A stretch of DNA of 45,151 nt from Paratrimastix pyriformis (Eukaryota > Preaxostyla > Paratrimastigidae): NCBI GenBank assembly GCA_027972325.1, contig JAPMOS010000231.1:1-45151 (forward strand), read 5' to 3'. Every line of letters starts with the position of its first letter. The stretch's first letter is position 1. Position numbers and translations under genes: made by a program. Shown here piece after piece: positions 30,440-39,321 of the stretch. Under the pieces are notes generated by a model, which was not told the DNA's origin, ran no database searches, and saw only the letters and a list, made by a program, of their open reading frames with translations.

Positions 30440-31121
30440 CTGCAGCCACAGTACTGCATTTCACCAGACGTGTCCTCGGGTGTGAAATCAGGACCCAAGT
30501 TCAAACCAGCACGTTCAAAGCTGCAAGCAGTCTGTATAAAAAACGGTAATGTTTGTTCTTTCTTCGTGCTGGTTTTTGTTTGTTTTCGTTCATTTGAGAA
30601 CAAGGAACAGAGTTTTTCACGTCTGTCTCTTCTGGAAGAGCAAATACCAGGGATCAACACAGACCCGAGAGGGTTGGTGGGAGGCCAGGGCCTCCGATCA
30701 TTCTCCAATCACCTCACAAGACCCAGCGGGTCACAAGTCCGTTTCAGCCGGCAAACGACGAAAAAGCACGAGGATAATAACTACGGGGGGGACCCCGAAG
30801 AAACCCCGAGTGCCAACCGATACATGAGCGGGAGGTCGCGATAATGCACCACCGAAGTGGCGCGCAAGCGAGTGCGCGTGAGCCAAAGGGCACCGCCCAC
30901 CGTTCCCAAGAAGAGCGCAGATCTTTTCCAGAGCTCGTTGAAGCTTGAAAGCGACATTGTCAAAACAGATGAGGTCGATCATTCAAACCCCGCTCCCGTG
31001 GACAATGATGATGCAGTTTGACTTCAGAGTTCCCAATAAGCTATGAAAAATGAGTCCGAGAGGACCGAGAAAATGGAGAACTCCGGGATAAAGGATTGCG
31101 TTGCGATTTGCTTAGTGCGCA
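30440..31121. other. DIRS B body right of the LINE
   Basis: No gene is recognised. By position (next to the right inverted repeat) it would be the 5' leader side of the element, as in DIRS A. Confidence 0.4.
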
Positions 31122-31251
31122 AAAGGACGAGTCGACTGCCGGCACTGACATGACATGTCAAATTCTTTTGATAAAATTTTTGGATGTCAGTGCCGTTTTG
31201 CGTGCTTGCTGTGCAAGTGTTCACTCTTTCTTGGTTTGGGTTTGTTTGGGG
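31122..31251. repeat. Right terminal inverted repeat of DIRS B
   Basis: Reverse complement of 18969-19098. It is followed by a 48-bp tip (31252-31299) that is also present, inverted, in the ICR. Confidence 0.9.
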
Positions 31252-31299
31252 CTATCCCACGAAGGCTGTCCCTCGTTCTCCGAACTCGTGAAGGAGAAT

Positions 31300-31891
31300 C
31301 TTGGAGCTTTTGCAAGTCGGAATCAGGCCGTTCTGACTGATCTGGGAAGTGAATGCGAGCGGCCGGCCCCAGCTGTGACCTTTGTTACAATGAGGGCTCA
31401 TCTGGGTGGATTGCCCCTGGAAGCTAAAGAAGAGGAGGTTCGCCAATGGTTGCGTGAAGCGAACCCGAGCTCGCAGTGTCTGCTCGCAATCGCTGACTTA
31501 CTGATTGCCTCCCCCTGTAGTTTGGGTCAAGCCTGCTCGCCAGCCGGGTGCATGGCGTGTGTCTGTGACAAGCGCGGCGGGACAGCCCCACATCCCGGAA
31601 TTCTTCCGAGACAAGCGCATTGTACAGATCGCTCCAGGGGAGGATCGGCCGCTAAGGGCGGACCATCGTTTGGCCTTCATTCGTGCGGCCGGTGTCGAGT
31701 GGCCTCAGCAGATGCAGGAGTACCTCAAGAACCGCCACATTGTGGTAGAGGTCTCCGATATTTGGAGATCAGAAGTGGCGTGGTCAACTGGTCGGTGGGA
31801 CGGGACGTTTTGTGTCATGGCAACCCCGGAGCAGCGGGAGGCCATCGACGCTTTGAAGCGGGAGTCGGTGGTGAAGGTGTCGGTGGGGTGA
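31300..31891 (+). pseudogene. Gene Y2, 3' part, split by DIRS B
   Basis: It starts LGAFASRNQAVLTDLGSE, in phase with the 5' part, and runs to VRQWLREANPSS (Y1: LLKAIREANPGC). A 43-nt intron (31478-31520, GTCTGC ... CCCTGTAG) joins phase 1 to a new frame that reads WVKPARQPGAWRVSVTS, EFFRDKRIVQIAPGEDR, YLKNRHIVVEVSDIW and ATPEQREAIDALKRESVV, ending at 31891. The last exon aligns loosely with Y1 exon 3 (VIVLRPAG, EVRARAMARRGQEVG). Function unknown. Confidence 0.6.
31478..31520 (+). other. Second intron of Y2 (43 nt)
   Basis: Donor GTCTGC, acceptor CCCCCTGTAG. Of the two nearby GT choices (31476, 31478), only 31478 preserves the frame. It is homologous in position to the 40-nt intron of Y1. Confidence 0.6.
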
Positions 31892-32394
31892 ATGCGGGAA
31901 GAAGTTCAAGTAATGGTTGGGGGGCTGTGTTTCTCTTCCACCCTTTTGTGTTCTCGCTCCTGGGACATGCGTGTGGAAAGAAACAGCCTTCTATTGGAAA
32001 GGCGTGGGGAGGGGGGGAGCAATCGAATGAAGGAAAAAGAAGGTGGAGTGGGGGTAAAACTGAAGAAGGTATTGCAAAGACAGGAAGTGATATGTGTATG
32101 GTGTTGTTGGATGCAGACGTTGGTTGAGGAGAGTTGGGTCCAGGGTAGTATAAATGGAATTGGCCTAGGTGATCAAAAAGAGAGGGGCGAGAAGCGTGGT
32201 TGTCTGGGTTGGATAAAGACTGGTAATGAGAACTGGGAATGCTGGTACGGAGATGGGGAAGACCTCTGGAAGGAGCGATGGGGCCGGTGGTGGACGGGAG
32301 AGAGATGGGATCAGGAGGGTTGGCGGGGGTTGGGATGGCTGTTTTCTCCCGCGCTTTCTGGTGGGCTGAGCGCCCCTACTTTCCAACGGTGGTT
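31892..32394. other. Purine-rich spacer downstream of Y2
   Basis: No gene. It shares composition with 17950-18440 and includes the second copy of the 130-bp repeat. It ends at the left tip of DIRS A2. Confidence 0.5.
32171..32300 (+). repeat. 130-bp direct repeat, copy 2 (downstream of Y2)
   Basis: Matches 18305-18434 with one mismatch. The flanks beyond the repeat differ, so its edges are sharp. Confidence 0.9.
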
Positions 32395-32422
32395 GCGAGG
32401 AATCATCGAGACTCTTCTTCGT

Positions 32423-32532
32423 CCCAAACCCCCAGGAAAATAGACATCACGTCAGGCAACGCAAAAAGCGGCACTGACCACAAATAGAAAGAAATTCCAT
32501 GTCAGCTGACACGGATAGTGTACCCTGCCCTT
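32423..32532. repeat. Left terminal inverted repeat of DIRS A2
   Basis: 110 bp, reverse complement of 10313-10422. Confidence 0.87.
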
Positions 32533-32778
32533 GCGTAAGCACGTCAAAGGGGCCGGGCACCACTCCGGAAGGTGTGGTCAGGCCCAGACGCATCCCAAAG
32601 AAAGAATGTAGATAGAAGAAAGACGAGAGAGACAAAACAAAAGAGGCTTTCAAAGATTGATCAAACATCGGCACAATAAAATTCAACTTCTCCTCCCCAT
32701 GAGCCGCCGAAGCTCACCCCGGTAAGCATGTGTCTGCGGAGGGAAAGAGGAGGGTGGAGAAACCTCCGGCTTACCAGG

Positions 32779-33250
32779 TCACGCAAAAATCAGGAAAAAT
32801 ACAGAGGGGCGAAGCCTCAGGAAAAGACCCCGGGGACGAAGTGCCTTCCATTCACTTCTTCCCTCCGCAGCAGACTCCTCAGCGGAGCTCTTGCCACGGG
32901 CAGAAGAGGCGGCCGAAAAGAACTTGCGGCCGCCACGGCCACGGCCACGGCCACGGCCACGAGTAGCACCCCGAGACCATCCTCGGGTCGCGCCTCGAAC
33001 AGCAGAGCCTCCGCGTCCGCGCGACGAGACCCAATGTCCACTGCGGCCGCGGTGGGTGTTGGAAACGACCACCCTCGACCCATCTTCCAGAGTGAAGAGG
33101 CGCGTAGCGGCCTTGGGGTGATCGTAGCCCTGCTTGGTCAGACGCCGGTTGGCGTTGTAGACCGAGAGTTCCTTGCCCGGGTCCAGCGCGAGGGCTGTGT
33201 GCGGGCGAGTGTGGTTGTGTTGTGACAGAGGGGGGGAAAGGTAACATGAC
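32779..33250 (-). pseudogene. Arg/Gly-rich small ORF of DIRS A2
   Basis: Same reading as in A1 (VVVSNTHRGRSGHWVSSRG, then an RG-repeat run and GGRKFFSAASSARG), with one more Arg-Gly hexamer pair. It extends past the point where LINE-1 cut A1. Conservation of the amino-acid text in both copies says little by itself, because the copies are young. Confidence 0.45.
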
Positions 33251-33390
33251 CTGTCTCCCTCCCCACCCCTTTGCTCCTCAAAATGGCAGGAAGAGCAAAG
33301 GTGGTGTCGGCAGGCTCAGGAGGTGGTGAGGCAGTGGGGCTGTAAGCCATGTGGTGCTCCACGCCACCAGGGAGGCGGGTGGGAGTATTT

Positions 33391-33504
33391 CTGGGGGTTT
33401 GGGAGAAGAGTCTCGATGATTCCTCGCTTCAGCCTCGGAGCCTCGGCGAACGAGTAATCAATCTCGACGACCTTCATCTTCCCAAACCCCCAGGAAAATA
33501 GACA
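33391..33504. repeat. Internal complementary region of DIRS A2
   Basis: Same structure as 4205-4316, about 1 kb from the left end. Confidence 0.85.
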
Positions 33505-33539
33505 GCATGCCAAAGGAATCACACTGCCTCCCAACTCGT

Positions 33540-34735
33540 GCCTGCCAAAGGGGGGGAACCCCCTAGGGGTCCCCCTTGTCAGGTTCAGCGGCCCCGACAT
33601 TTCATGAGGTTTGCCACTGAACCGACCCGCCAACAGTGCCTCGTCGAAGCGATCCGTGACTCCTTCCACTGTGCGACCATAGTGCATTTGGTAGGTGCTG
33701 GACCTGGAGCTCCAACGATACCTGGTCAGAATCTGTGGCAGTGGAATGCCCAGTGCAGCGGCTTTCGACGGGGCGGCTGAGCGAATTGAATGGGCACCCC
33801 ACTGCAGGGGAATGCCTGCCACCGTCATCGTCGAACGCACGCAGTTCCGGATCCAGTCTGCCGAGATGGCTTTGCCCACCCTGCACTTCACTGAATTATC
33901 CCGTGGAAAACAAAGAAGGTGTCCGACACTGCCTGACCCGCAACCGCTGGTTCCGTCGGCCGCTTGGTCAGCCACTGTTTCATGGCGCAGTGTAGGCACA
34001 GTGGGTTGTCGGGAGCCCCGACCACCTGGACCCATCGAATCTTGGTGTTGTGTGTCTCCTTCGGGCACACCTTCAGCCGAACTGAGTGCTCGCACCCCGG
34101 CTGGCCGAACTCAAAGCGTGAGTCGGAAAAGAGATCGAGGTTGTGTCCATGACCCTCAACCCCGCGATCTCCAACAAGCTGGCGACTTTACCAATGAGCC
34201 GATTTTGGTCAAGGGTCGCATTGTCAGCCCATTCCCCCTCGAGCAATTTCAAGAGGTCTGCTAGGTCCCAGATCGGACCGAGGTCTTTGCCCCAGCCGGT
34301 TTGTCCTTCCCGATGCCGGTGACGACTTGTTTCACCAGTTTGCCTTCCGGTGATAGAGGGTGGCCACTCATGGTGAAGTACATGGACAGTGCTGAGCGAC
34401 GTGCCCTGCCGAGCCCGAGCTGAGGTCCCTCTCCATGGCCTCATCCGCAATGAACGAGGCGACCTGGACCTCATTCTGGTCGGTCGCCTCCGTGATCGGA
34501 GCCAGGTCTTTGAGCGCGCACCACTCTTCATAGCGGCGAATGATGTGTGAGTATTTCTTCGAGGTTTTCTCTGCCAATGACCTCTGAATGAAATAACCTG
34601 CCGCTGCCGACAGCTCCGGATGCTTAGGGGCCCAAGCAGGAGCCTCATCTGAGAGCTTTTCCGGGCTGTGGGTGTGGGTGTCGCGCGTCCTGGGGCAGGA
34701 CCTTTCTTGCCCGGGCGGAACAGAGTTCCGTCCAC
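33540..34735 (-). pseudogene. DIRS A2 tyrosine recombinase region
   Basis: Core-binding part KTSKKYSHIIRRYEEWC (about 34520-34570) and catalytic part with GAHSIRSA (near 33780) and TYQMHYGRTVEG (near 33680). These match the HxxR and Tyr motifs of the A1 recombinase. Looks broken. Confidence 0.82.
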
Positions 34736-35121
34736 GGGTGTCCCCGCGGCGTTCTGGGCATCACAGGCCCCGCTCGTGGGTGCTTCCGACCGACCCGGGG
34801 TTTGTCACACAGGACTCCGGGTGGTGCGTCATGGGAGTGGGGTGGTGGTGCTCTTTGAGCGCAGAGACGCTGCCAGCTCGGCTAAGGTCATGTCCTCTCC
34901 CGAGTCTGCGTCGACGTCTACAGCTCCCTGTCCCACTGTGGGATCAGGGGCTCGTTGCTCCCCACCAGGCCTCCGGGTCGTCGAAGATCCGGGCTGGACC
35001 CATGGGGTGCAGCTGTCGGTCCTGGAACTTCTGGACGAGGGTGAGATCCGGATTGGTGAGTGTCTGCCAACCCCACTCGAGGTGTGCCCTGGCTTGCCGG
35101 ACTGGGTCCCCGACACCTGTG

Positions 35122-36031
35122 TCACACAACACTCCCAGTGTGGGGCCCAATTCCCTTGAGGTTGCGTGTCGTGCCTGCCAGGAATGTGTTCTCCTGCCGT
35201 GGTAGGGTCAGGGGTGGTGCCACTGCCATGTGCAGCATCACTGGCCACCACGGTGCCGATGTCCACACCGGGGTGAGGAGAAGAGCCTCCCCCCGCTGCT
35301 CCCTCAACCGTTCCAAGACTCTGAGGATGAGCGAGAACGGTGGGTTTATCCACGGCACTTCTGAGGCTAGGTTCTGCCGGAAGAAGTCCACTCCCGCCGC
35401 TCCCGGTTCCTTGACCAAGGACCAGAACCGTGGGCACAGGTGGTTTCGCGCCGATGCAAAGGCGTCCACCGTCGGCTTCGTCCTGAGCTTCACCACCGCC
35501 CTGAAGAGGGCTGGGTGGAGCTGGTAATCTTCGGCGTCGACCCACCGCGAGAGCCTGTCCGCTCTCACGTTGTCGGTGCCGTGAATGTGCTCTGTGGTGA
35601 GGGTGATCCGGTGTGTCTGGCAGAACTCCCAGAGTTTTCTCAACCGGGTGTTGAGCTGCTGGCTCTGTGACTTGAGTCTGCCGACTGACCACACGACAGA
35701 CGAATTGTCCGAGAACCAAAGTACGGACTTGCCCGTGACCTGTTCCCGGAACAGGTGGAGTGACCTGATGCCCGCTTCCAATTCGAGCGGGTTTATTGAA
35801 CTGATCTCCTGCAGGTCCGTCACTCTCCACAACTCGTGTGCTGGGATGCCCTGCTCGATGCTCTGTGCCGGAGTCCTCAGCACTGCCCCCCAGCCCATCT
35901 CGGCTGCATCCGTGGTCAGGATCAGCTCTGCTGGTGGGGTCCGAAGTGGGGTGCTGGTGGGGTACTGTGCATGTTCCCACCACTCCAAGTCCCTGTGTGA
36001 CTCCTCCGAAAGGGTCACCAGTGCGTGCCAT
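35122..36031 (-). pseudogene. DIRS A2 RNase H and methyltransferase-like region
   Basis: ILTTDAAEMGWGAVLR, FSDNSSVVWSVGRL, VRADRLSRWVDAED, then VDAFASARNHLCPRFWSL, EVPWINPPFSLILRVLE and ALLLTPVWTSAPWWPV lie in one long minus frame. The MT block is thus better preserved here than in A1. It contains NPPF and the trailing W-rich text. Confidence 0.85.
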
Positions 36032-36716
36032 CCCCCCGCGCCTTGATCGCCGTGGACAGGTCGATGTTCAGGTTGCGCAGGTACAAGCAGGCCGGGCGAA
36101 TCGTCTCCCTGCATGACGACATAAACCCGATCACCGCTGCCAATGATTTGGCTTTGATGGTGGTGCACTGTTGGGTGTTGTGCGCCATCTCTCTCACCTT
36201 CTGTGCCTTCTCGGGTGGGAGTGAGAGTGTCATCGCTCGAGTGTCGAGGACAAACCCCAGGAACTCCAGCATTTGAACTGGTTCCACTTGGGTTTTGTCC
36301 CAGCTGATCTCGAACCCGAGTGAGAGGAGATGACGAAGGAGTGCCAGTGTATGCAGCTTGGTCTCCTGTGGTGACCTGCCCAACACCAGGAGGTCGTCGA
36401 TGTAGTGGACTACCAAGATGCCGTGTCTCCGGGCTTCCTTGATTGCCACTCTCATGGTCTTTGTAAAGATTCTGGGAGCCACATTCAGGCCGAATGGGAG
36501 GGCTTGGAAGCGATATTCCGTGCCCTCCCATTCGACTCCCAGGTATTTCCGGTGAGGTGGAAAGATCGGGATGTGAAAGTATGCATGTTTCAAGTCGATC
36601 TTGGTGGCCCACATCATGGGCTCCACCACGGCCCTCACCGTCTTCCACCCTCCATTTTGAAGGAGGGGCAGAAGATGAAGTGATTCAAGGCGGTGAGGTC
36701 CAGGATCAACCTCCAT
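36015..36716 (-). CDS. DIRS A2 reverse transcriptase domain
   Basis: An uninterrupted minus-strand stretch of about 230 residues carries the RT core: ATKIDLKHAYFHIPIFPP, FQALPFGLNVAPRIFTKTM, VVHYIDDLLVLGRSPQETK and LGFVLDTRAMTLSLPPEK, then the DIRS-specific connection AKSLAAVIGFMSSCRETIRP. The YIDD box is intact. It is part of a longer polyprotein that is not whole in this copy. Confidence 0.85.
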   Translation of the reverse strand: MEVDPGPHRLESLHLLPLLQNGGWKTVRAVVEPMMWATKIDLKHAYFHIPIFPPHRKYLGVEWEGTEYRFQALPFGLNVAPRIFTKTMRVAIKEARRHGILVVHYIDDLLVLGRSPQETKLHTLALLRHLLSLGFEISWDKTQVEPVQMLEFLGFVLDTRAMTLSLPPEKAQKVREMAHNTQQCTTIKAKSLAAVIGFMSSCRETIRPACLYLRNLNIDLSTAIKARGDGTHW

Positions 36717-37746
36717 TTCCCGCCGGGCTTGGGCCGCCCAAAATGGGAGATCTCATCCCTTTGTCCGACCCCCTGGATCGTTTTCAGTGCCGATATCCCA
36801 GGTACTCCTGGACCACCGCCTCCAAGCCCAGTTTCTCCTCCCCACCAAGTGGTAAGGGTCCCGGGACCACGTCCCCGGGTTGGGTGGGGTCCCTTGAACG
36901 GGATGTGAAACCCTTCCGATACCACCTGTGCCACTTCCCGAGGTGGTCTGAGGGCCAACCACTCCTCCCGGTGCCGAGCCAGCCTGCCTGCCAGTGGTCC
37001 CCGAGGTGGGTGCTGTGCCAGCAGCCGCAGTTTGGCCTGCTCCCGGTCCCATTGAGGGTCCAGTCCGAGAAGGAAGGGTCCCTCCCCAGGGGTTAGGACT
37101 GTCCCTCCCCGAGCTGAGCCCCTTGGGCCGTGTTATGGGGTGAGGGCAGAGTTTCCCCCTGAGGGGTGGGGGTGAGTGGGTTCCCGAGTTGGGTGCCTGC
37201 CCTCCCGGGACTTGGCACCTCCTCCGGTCCCGTGACGGGGTTGTGGGGGAGAGCGGGAACAAGACGGGGCGGAGGGGTGAGGGAGTGCATGAAGGGTTGT
37301 GCAGGTGTGCTGGACAGACTGCTGCCGCCCTCCCTTGCTCTGGTCCCACTCCCGGGCCAGGTAGGTCTTGCCCTGCCATTTGATCTGGCCGTTGTGGGGG
37401 GTTACTTTTATCGGCGCCACCCCCCAGGGGCGCCTGGTCCCCCCCCCACCCCCGCACCCGTACCGGAGGGGGTGGTGGGGACGCGAGTCGCTGCCTCCGC
37501 CACTGAGGTGCATGAGCTTCACCGCCAACGCTAGCGGAACGTGTGAGTGGGTGTTTCCGGGACCCTGCCTCGCAGACCTCCCCGCGTCCCCGCATTGGGG
37601 AGTGTGACCGCCTCTGACTGTGTATCGGTCCGTCTCGGGTTCACAAACCCCTCGCCCAAGGTCGGCGGATCCTTCTCGCCGGTCTCTGTGTAGCCCCCCA
37701 CGTTCGGGACCTCCTTGGGTGACGCTCGCCCCGCTGAGGTGACGAC
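36717..37746 (-). other. DIRS A2 linker up to the insertion point
   Basis: Pro/Gly-rich minus-strand sequence matching A1 7521-8514, including REVAQVVSEGFHIPF near 36920. It ends at GACGAC (37741-37746). Confidence 0.6.
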
Positions 37747-38647
37747 AGTAGTTATAAAAGGAGAGTTCTGAGACAAGCGATTTTCACACACAATTTTTCA
37801 CGCTTGCGTTGTTATTTGAGGCAAAAATCGATTTCTTCAGAACAAAATCTTTTTTTCTCATTATTTTTTATCGAAAAGGAGCATTTTATTTTATCAGCTT
37901 TGAATGATTTAAGCATTAATTTTCTTGAGCTACAAACGTTATTTGAGGCAAAAATCGAATTCTTCAGAGCAAAATCTTTTTTCTCAATGTTTTTTAAGTA
38001 AAACGAGCATTTTATTTTAATCAGCTTGGAATGATTTAAGCATCAATTCATTCGAGCTACAAACGAAATTAGAGGCAAAAAGCGAATTCTCCATGCATTT
38101 TCAATTTTTTTCCATTTTTTGTCCCAGAAATTATTTTGCCATTTTTGTCAAATCAAACAATTCAATCATCTTAAGCATCAAACGAAAGAGAATTCAATCA
38201 GAAACAGCTTATCTCTTCATTCAAAATAAAATTGTGACAAAAGTGCTTTTCAAAAGTGATCATTAAATAATGCATCAATCTTAAGTAAATAATGCATTCT
38301 TTTTGATTGAATCAGCTCAAATAATTGATTCTAAGAAAATGGAAAAGTATGACAAAATGATAAAACAATATGAAATTTGATTTCAGCACCGAGCCCTTTA
38401 AAGCGAAAATTTACTCAGCTTTGACATGAATTGAAAGAGAAACCAATCAGATTTACCTTCTATTTCAAAGAGATAAAAAGCAGCGTTTCATCATTTGAGC
38501 TATGAGTGTTTTAAGATGATAATTCAATGTGCTACAGTTGATCTAATGAGACATAACTCATCAGAATGAACGATAATTATAATCAATGAATCAGTAAAGG
38601 TATTTTAAGAAAAAATATTATCTATAGTTAGTATATAATAACCAGTA
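37747..38647. repeat. AT-rich terminal region of the PLV-like element with 127-bp repeats
   Basis: Two full 127-bp units (37811-37937, 37938-38064) and a partial third (38065 to about 38091) share GTTATTTGAGGCAAAAATCG, GAGCATTTTATTTTA, GAATGATTTAAGCAT and GAGCTACAAACG. No gene is seen. Such regions are usually terminal inverted repeats, but the partner end is outside the window. Confidence 0.75.
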
Positions 38648-39321
38648 ATGTCAAGCAAGCAATCTGTTGAGTCTGATATGCCAGTCGTGATCATTCCGAA
38701 CGATTTCACAGTTAAGAAGCTATCAATTGAAGCCTTATCTGAATCATCCAGGAAGCAAGAGAAGACGATGAAGATGTGTCACATTGAACATAATGGTAGT
38801 AACCTCTTAGTGCAGACGCCACAAATCGACTTAGGACCTTATGGAGTGAACTTTTACGAGAACACTAAAACCATCAGGTTACCAGTTGAGAATGTAGGCG
38901 ATGACTTTAAGAAGATGATAGACAAGCTCGAAAAGTACTGTCAAAACAATGTTGAAAGCATAGTGAATGGTACTTTGATGAAGGCAAACCAGATGAATTT
39001 GAATACAAATCATTTGCAAAGACGAGTGATAATGACAAGTTTCCGAGCTACTATAAAGTAGCAGTTGGATATGCAGACACACTGTATCCGAGTGTCTTCA
39101 GAAAAGATGAAGATGGTGAAGTTAAACAAGACACAACAATACAAACTAACGAGGATTTACGGAAAGCCGTCAATCCAGGGAGCACAGTTAAAATGATAGT
39201 CCAACTTAAAGTATGGGTTGATGATAAGCAGCATTATGGAATCTCAGCCTCATGCAAACAGCTACTTATAGTGAAAGAAGGGAAGAAGAAAGCAGACAAT
39301 TCAAAGTCTCTTTTTGCTTAA
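38648..39321 (+). pseudogene. PLV-like element gene 1, unknown
   Basis: It starts MSSKQSVESDMPVVIIPNDF at 38648. Later text includes DLGPYGVNFYENTKTIRLP and, near the end, KVWVDDKQHYGISASCKQ. This layout of beta-strand-like segments with a late VWxxxxxYGIS block loosely recalls small DNA-binding proteins of large DNA viruses, but I cannot name the family. It looks broken (about one break). It faces the fibre gene, and the two share their terminal TTAA (39318-39321). The AT-rich leader TATAGTTAGTATATAATAA lies just upstream. Confidence 0.55.

Larger units (their letters stand above)
18945..31299. mobile_element. DIRS-type element B, apparently non-autonomous, inserted in Y2
   Basis: The element has 130-bp inverted repeats (18969-19098 and 31122-31251), short unique tips outside them, and an ICR at 20644-20770 that is the reverse complement of right tip plus left tip, so the ends can be read exactly. 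There is no target duplication, as expected for recombinase-mediated insertion. Total length is 12,355 bp, or about 7.05 kb without the LINE at 25139-30427, close to the roughly 7.3 kb of DIRS A. Its repeats share a motif with DIRS A (CGGCACTGAC in the same position). Apart from the LINE, I find no RT, RNase H or recombinase text on either strand. The body is largely degenerate tandem repeats. It is either a non-autonomous member moved by another element's enzymes, or a member whose genes are beyond recognition. Confidence 0.72.
32395..37746 (-). mobile_element. DIRS-type element, copy A2, interrupted by the PLV-like element
   Basis: The left end is near 32395 (GCGAGGAATCATCGAG), fixed by the ICR. 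The inverted repeat is 32423-32532. The element then matches A1 closely to 37746, which corresponds to A1 base 8514. The rest of it (Gag-like region and right terminal repeat, about 2 kb) should lie on the far side of the AT-rich insertion, outside the window. The empty site for LINE-1 is at about 32848-32857. It looks broken, with a few breaks, but its RT is longer and cleaner than in A1. Confidence 0.88.

Noticed and set aside
18305-32300. 130-bp direct repeats as LTRs of a retrotransposon
   Set aside because: No primer-binding site, polypurine tract or gag-pol between them; the enclosed gene is Y2, and the 12-kb element inside it has its own ends.
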